Assembly (NCBI GenBank): GCA_902783615.1
Contig: CACZRQ010000129.1
Coordinates: 1 to 56,594, forward strand
DNA: 56,594 bases
Origin: an uncultured Bacteroidales bacterium
GTDB taxonomy: Bacteria > Bacteroidota > Bacteroidia > Bacteroidales > Bacteroidaceae
Reading direction: 5' to 3'
The notes under the pieces: model-generated
Database searches by the model: none
The model's input: the letters and a program-made list of their open reading frames with translations, nothing else
What the model was told of the DNA's origin: nothing
Shown here: positions 53,039-56,594 of the stretch, piece by piece
How positions within the stretch are numbered: the first letter of the stretch is position 1
Layout of the letters: each line of letters begins with the position of its first letter
Made by a program: the position numbers and the translations under genes

Positions 53039-53059
53039 ATTTAACAGATTGTGTTAAAT
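53039..53059. promoter_or_regulatory. Inverted repeat upstream of the DUF3244-protease-serpin genes
   Basis: ATTTAACA and TGTTAAAT, perfect 8-bp arms around 5 nt, in the 131-bp gap after the TPR-HTH regulator gene. A -7-like TTCATTTG on the minus strand lies between it and the DUF3244 ATG (53009-53016). It is a candidate binding site for the adjacent regulator. Confidence 0.45.
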
Positions 53060-53115
53060 AATTAAACAAAGTTGTTTTCGCTCAAGCTATGAGATTTTTT
53101 AACTAAATGGGTTAA

Positions 53116-54858
53116 CTATAGAGAAAGGATAAACCGGTCCCAAGCTGCTGTTCCTTTAGTATCATGCAGGATATTCATACTTAGTCTGCGACGGATGTTG
53201 GAAACCCCGCCTGCTGTAAGGTTCAATAAAGAGGCAATTTCAGATGGGGATAAATGGCATTTAAGTAGTAAGCATGTTCTATATTCTGATTGATTCAGTT
53301 TACCAATGGATTGTAATCTGCAGAGAAAATCTGGATAGATAGCTGTAATGCCCTCCTCTATTTCTTTCCATTCTTCTTCATGAAGATAGTCCTCCATTTT
53401 GACACGTTCACGAAGTTTGTTACGGAATAGAGAAGTTTGCATGCACAAATCGGCATCCTCTTTTAAATGAAGCTTTATTTCAAGATTCTTGTTCTCATTC
53501 TCCAGAATCCTTTTCATCGCTTCTTTCTGACTGTCATTTTCACCTTGTAAGCGCATTTGCTCCAATTCGGCTTCCAGTGCTTTGATTTTTTGATTATTGA
53601 CAGCCAACATCTCTGCACTCTCACGATACACCTTATCCTGCACTTGTTTCAAGCGCTCCAAAGAAAGGTCTGACTTCATTTGCCGATTCTTGTATCGCAG
53701 TATTAAGAATACACTGAAGGAAATGACAATTAGCAAGGCGATGGCAGTTGAAAGCAATAATAGTTGGTTACGATTATTCTTCACTTCAAGTTCATGATTC
53801 TCTTTTTCACGGAGTTGGTAATTGTAAAGTGAGTTCATCTGCGCCATTGCTTCAGCAGCATTTAGCTCATTTATTGAATCCTTCAACACTTCATATTCCA
53901 AGCTATAGTCTATGGCATGTTTGGGGTTATTCCAATGATGAAGGGCAATTTGTGCCAATCGTTCATTGGCAGTACGTTTCGCATAGATAGTACCCTTATC
54001 CAAGAGCTCATAATAATAATTGGTGGCAGAGTCAATCTGTCCTGCTTTGAAGTAGATGTCTCCAGCGATTGCATAGATGCTACTAATATTAGATTGATCT
54101 AAATTATCCAAAGAGGGACGAATAAACTTCTTGGCAAGGTTTATGCTATCTATCGTTATGTATAGACCTGCCATTTGAGATGTTATGCGATTGTCCATTA
54201 GGCTATCATTGGTTTTCAGTGCCAAATGGTGAGCTTTGTTGAAGTAAAGCATTGTACTATCAATCCGTCTTTTACCCCATAATACAACTCCCATGTCTCG
54301 CAGGTTATATATGAGTCCAATGGTATCTTGCAGGATAGAGTCACATCGATATGAAGCACTATACGACTTCAAAGCCTCATCATATAAATACTGATATCTG
54401 AACAGATCTCCCATCTGAGCATACACCTTGCTTTTCACCTTCAGGTTCTCGTTTCCAGGCATTGCATCGAGGGCTTTCTGGTAGTAGTCTAAGGCACGGG
54501 GTGCATCGCCAAGGTCGCGATAGGTGCTGCCAGCATAGTAGTAGGCCTCGCCAAGGTAAGCTTTGTCGCCACCATGTTCGTAATAGTCAACAAGAGCAAG
54601 AATGAGGCTGTCGGAGGTATGGGTGATGTAAGCCTTGTCGTTGGCCTTGATGGTAAGCAGCTTGTGGCGCATCTGCACATGCTTCTTCTCCAGCATCATG
54701 TCATCAGCTATAGATTGAAGCAATGCCACAGCGCTGTCAGGCTTTACACTGCACAGGCTGTCAGCCGCTTGCAGCACAAGTGGATACTGGTAGTGGCGAC
54801 AGGATGACAGAACCACAATCCATAATAAAACCAATATGTAATTCAGACCTCGTTTCAT
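53116..54858 (-). CDS. Membrane-anchored TPR regulator with LuxR-like HTH
   Basis: A 580-residue protein: lipoprotein-like signal (LSSC at residue 20), TPR repeats (about 25-345, for example GEAYYYAGSTYRDLGDAPRA then LDYYQKAL), one transmembrane helix (about 368-390), a coiled coil (about 395-470) and a C-terminal helix-turn-helix (NQSEYRTCLLLKCHLSPSEI then ASLLNLTAGGVSNIRRRL, about 515-560). This design senses outside the inner membrane and binds DNA inside. The DUF3244-protease-lipoprotein-serpin genes follow directly and are the likely targets. It begins 21 nt after the AAA ATPase gene. It differs from the DUF6377 regulator at the left side in its C-terminal domain. Confidence 0.85.
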   Translation of the reverse strand: MKRGLNYILVLLWIVVLSSCRHYQYPLVLQAADSLCSVKPDSAVALLQSIADDMMLEKKHVQMRHKLLTIKANDKAYITHTSDSLILALVDYYEHGGDKAYLGEAYYYAGSTYRDLGDAPRALDYYQKALDAMPGNENLKVKSKVYAQMGDLFRYQYLYDEALKSYSASYRCDSILQDTIGLIYNLRDMGVVLWGKRRIDSTMLYFNKAHHLALKTNDSLMDNRITSQMAGLYITIDSINLAKKFIRPSLDNLDQSNISSIYAIAGDIYFKAGQIDSATNYYYELLDKGTIYAKRTANERLAQIALHHWNNPKHAIDYSLEYEVLKDSINELNAAEAMAQMNSLYNYQLREKENHELEVKNNRNQLLLLSTAIALLIVISFSVFLILRYKNRQMKSDLSLERLKQVQDKVYRESAEMLAVNNQKIKALEAELEQMRLQGENDSQKEAMKRILENENKNLEIKLHLKEDADLCMQTSLFRNKLRERVKMEDYLHEEEWKEIEEGITAIYPDFLCRLQSIGKLNQSEYRTCLLLKCHLSPSEIASLLNLTAGGVSNIRRRLSMNILHDTKGTAAWDRFILSL

Positions 54859-54879
54859 CCATGCTTACTCTTCCTGATT

Positions 54880-56481
54880 TCACATCCCCCACACCATGAT
54901 GGTGCGTCCAGCATATTCGTAGGGCTTGTGCCAGATGCGTTCATCCCAGGTCTTTTCCTGAGAACGGTCGAAGATGATGAAGTGGCCTTCATCAACGGAG
55001 CCAACCAAGTCCATGTATTCAGCTGTCTGCCTGAGCCCTTCCTCAATGACCTTATCCAAAGTGCCACGCTTGATCTTCAATTCCAAGACAATACGCTGCA
55101 CTGGGCCGCCATAGTGGTTGGTAAGGGGCTTGCGGATAAGGAGGTCTGTACGTTTACGGCCTAAACCATATTCACGGTCAATATAACCTCCACCGTTGAC
55201 AATGCGTTGCAGGAAGCATTGAAGCAAGAGCTGGGGACCAGCTTCCGCATAGTCGAATTTGCCTATCCAGCTATCTGCATTCTGGCGGAAGAACTGCTGG
55301 AAATCGATGAGCAACTTCTCGACATTGATGCTTCCATCGGCATTCTGATACCATAATGGATTTTGCACAAGGGCATCCTGTGTGCTCCAGGTCAGCTCGC
55401 GAGGGATGATCTCACGGTATATGCCATTGGCAATGCGACGGGGTTTCCCTCTTTCTCGCTTGATAAGCCCCATGTCCTCCACATATTGAATGTCATCAGA
55501 GGGAATCTGTGACTCAACGATTTCGTCACCATTGGCCAGCATGGGCTCTATAACCCTTCTCACGCGAGGTTCTTCCAGCTTGTCAATGAGTATATCTATG
55601 TGTGTGTCACGCCTGTAGATGATGTTCTCGATGGCACGGTCAATCATCTCGGGGATGATGCGTACTGAACGGTCGCGATTCTCACGCATCTTATAGGTAA
55701 CTTCATGAGCCAGGGCATTGACCAGCCAAGGCTGACCTTCTGTAGCTTCCCATACCATGGGGAAGCAGGCTTCATCAAATTCCTGACCTGTTTCGCGAGT
55801 ATGTTGCATATACAAATCGTGTATATCCTCTTTTGAGAAGTTGCCAAGTCGCAAAGATTCTGCCTTGATGTTGAAAGCCGAGCCTCCTGTGATGATGTCC
55901 TGATTAGATTGAACGATGCGATAGTCGCGCACATCACGAACTCCACACAGGATGATGGTTTGTGGGAAAAAGGCTGGGCGATCGGCATAACCTGCACGAA
56001 TCTGACGAAGAACACTTACAAGTGAATCACCCACCAAGGCATCAATCTCATCGATGATAAGGACTATTGGTTTTGAGAGCTCTTGTGAAAGGCGACTGAG
56101 ATATGAATAAAGCATTGAGGCGGCATTTTCCTGAATGACCTCGTCACGAAGCCTCATTGACAGATCATTGCCGACAACTATCTGAAATTGTTTGGCAAGA
56201 GTGTTGCAGGTGGCTTGAATCACGCTATCGACATCATTCCTCATGGCCTGCCCAGCCTCAACATTGGCATAAACGGCAATGTATTTGCCCTCTTTGTTCA
56301 GGTAGTCGCGCAAAGCCAGCATGCAGGAAGTCTTTCCCGTTTGCCGAGGGGCATGGAGAACAAAGTATCTTTTCTGGCGAATCATTGTCAGCACTTCGTC
56401 TAAGTCGAATCTGCTAAGAGGATCAATTGAATAATTATCCTCTAGCTTCTGGGGTCCAGCTGTATTGAAAAACCTTTCCAT
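54880..56481 (-). CDS. AAA ATPase with C-terminal PD-(D/E)XK-like domain
   Basis: The 533-residue cytoplasmic protein has Walker A APRQTGKTS (44-52), Walker B VLIIDEIDAL (about 140-150) and a GVRDVRDYR sensor region. A winged-helix part is followed near residue 430 by DREYGLGRKRTDLLIRK and IVLELKIKRG, which match the E...D...ELK pattern of PD-(D/E)XK nuclease-like domains. Such proteins are multi-copy in Bacteroidota genomes and of unknown role; defence or mobile-element links are often suspected. Start ATG 56481 is supported by a perfect promoter; the frame opens 23 codons upstream into that promoter. Confidence 0.85.
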   Translation of the reverse strand: MERFFNTAGPQKLEDNYSIDPLSRFDLDEVLTMIRQKRYFVLHAPRQTGKTSCMLALRDYLNKEGKYIAVYANVEAGQAMRNDVDSVIQATCNTLAKQFQIVVGNDLSMRLRDEVIQENAASMLYSYLSRLSQELSKPIVLIIDEIDALVGDSLVSVLRQIRAGYADRPAFFPQTIILCGVRDVRDYRIVQSNQDIITGGSAFNIKAESLRLGNFSKEDIHDLYMQHTRETGQEFDEACFPMVWEATEGQPWLVNALAHEVTYKMRENRDRSVRIIPEMIDRAIENIIYRRDTHIDILIDKLEEPRVRRVIEPMLANGDEIVESQIPSDDIQYVEDMGLIKRERGKPRRIANGIYREIIPRELTWSTQDALVQNPLWYQNADGSINVEKLLIDFQQFFRQNADSWIGKFDYAEAGPQLLLQCFLQRIVNGGGYIDREYGLGRKRTDLLIRKPLTNHYGGPVQRIVLELKIKRGTLDKVIEEGLRQTAEYMDLVGSVDEGHFIIFDRSQEKTWDERIWHKPYEYAGRTIMVWGM

Positions 56482-56498
56482 ACACTTGCTTTTTTCTG

Positions 56499-56530
56499 CA
56501 AAGATAGTGCAAGCCGAATACAAAAGCAAA
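56499..56530 (-). promoter_or_regulatory. Promoter of the AAA ATPase gene
   Basis: On the minus strand TTTG (56527-56530), exactly 20 nt, then TATCTTTG (56499-56506). The consensus match is perfect. The -33 box touches the edge of the hairpin repeat copy 2. Confidence 0.85.
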
Positions 56531-56586
56531 TTTTGGAGCAGCGAAAACACAAATACTTGTATTTGATGTTGAGTCGCGACAAAATT
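56529..56586. repeat. Long imperfect hairpin repeat, copy 2
   Basis: The palindrome has a TT loop at 56557-56558. Inner arms are CAAATAC and GTATTTG, then AACA/TGTT, GCGA/TCGC and outer arms ATTTTG and CAAAAT. It shares GGAGCAGCGA and GAGTCG with copy 1 at 10-70, while the arms differ in a compensatory way. It lies upstream of the AAA ATPase gene. Confidence 0.7.
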
Positions 56587-56594
56587 CAGCTCGT

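Overview
The window looks like chromosomal DNA of a gut-type Bacteroidales. The signs are a SusC/SusD pair, a DUF6377 regulator, gldH next to ricT, a DUF3244 protein, many lipoproteins, promoters of the Bacteroidota type (TTTG about 20 nt before TAnnTTTG), and a TPP riboswitch ahead of an OMPthi-pnuT-tnr3 operon as known in Bacteroides thetaiotaomicron. Prevotellaceae is my best guess, but this is inference. No tRNA, rRNA, CRISPR array or transposase gene was recognised.

Layout. (1) 94-8000, minus strand: a Tat-type metallo-beta-lactamase-fold hydrolase, susD, susC and a TPR/DUF6377 regulator. (2) 8157-14666, plus: a rhamnose catabolic operon (kinase, isomerase, RhaT-type permease, aldolase) whose isomerase is of the fucose/arabinose-isomerase type rather than RhaA, and whose last gene is a radical SAM/SPASM enzyme overlapping rhaD. 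(3) 14813-20253, plus: two tandem lipoproteins with doubled ABM domains, an ABC-F ATPase and an M13 peptidase ending at a strong terminator. (4) 20413-27675, plus: purH, then the rod-shape operon mreB-mreC-mreD-PBP2-rodA. (5) 35382-27634, minus: mscS, an NMT1-type solute-binding lipoprotein, a SpoIIE-type phosphatase sensor, metF, holB, ricT and gldH. (6) 35460-39015, plus: TPP riboswitch and the thiamine uptake operon. (7) 44025-39037, minus: threonine operon thrA-apgM-thrC, where ApgM probably stands in for homoserine kinase. (8) ansA (plus) and a membrane acyltransferase (minus). (9) 46428-56481: mainly minus-strand accessory DNA with an internally duplicated lipoprotein, a gene remnant, and a cassette consisting of an AAA ATPase/PD-(D/E)XK protein, a TPR-HTH regulator, a DUF3244 protein, an S8 protease lipoprotein, a fimbrillin-like lipoprotein and a serpin lipoprotein.

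Two repeat families stand out. A roughly 60-bp imperfect palindrome occurs at each end of the window, and its arms differ by compensatory changes. A heptamer family (ATTGACA/ATTGACG) sits at gene junctions, supplies stop codons for four genes, and in thrC lies inside the reading frame as six units (42 bp) that keep the frame.

The most interesting candidates for new biology are the protease-serpin lipoprotein cassette with its own membrane-bound TPR-HTH regulator, the solute-binding lipoprotein translationally coupled to a SpoIIE phosphatase with no ABC transporter, and the radical SAM/SPASM enzyme coupled to the rhamnose operon.
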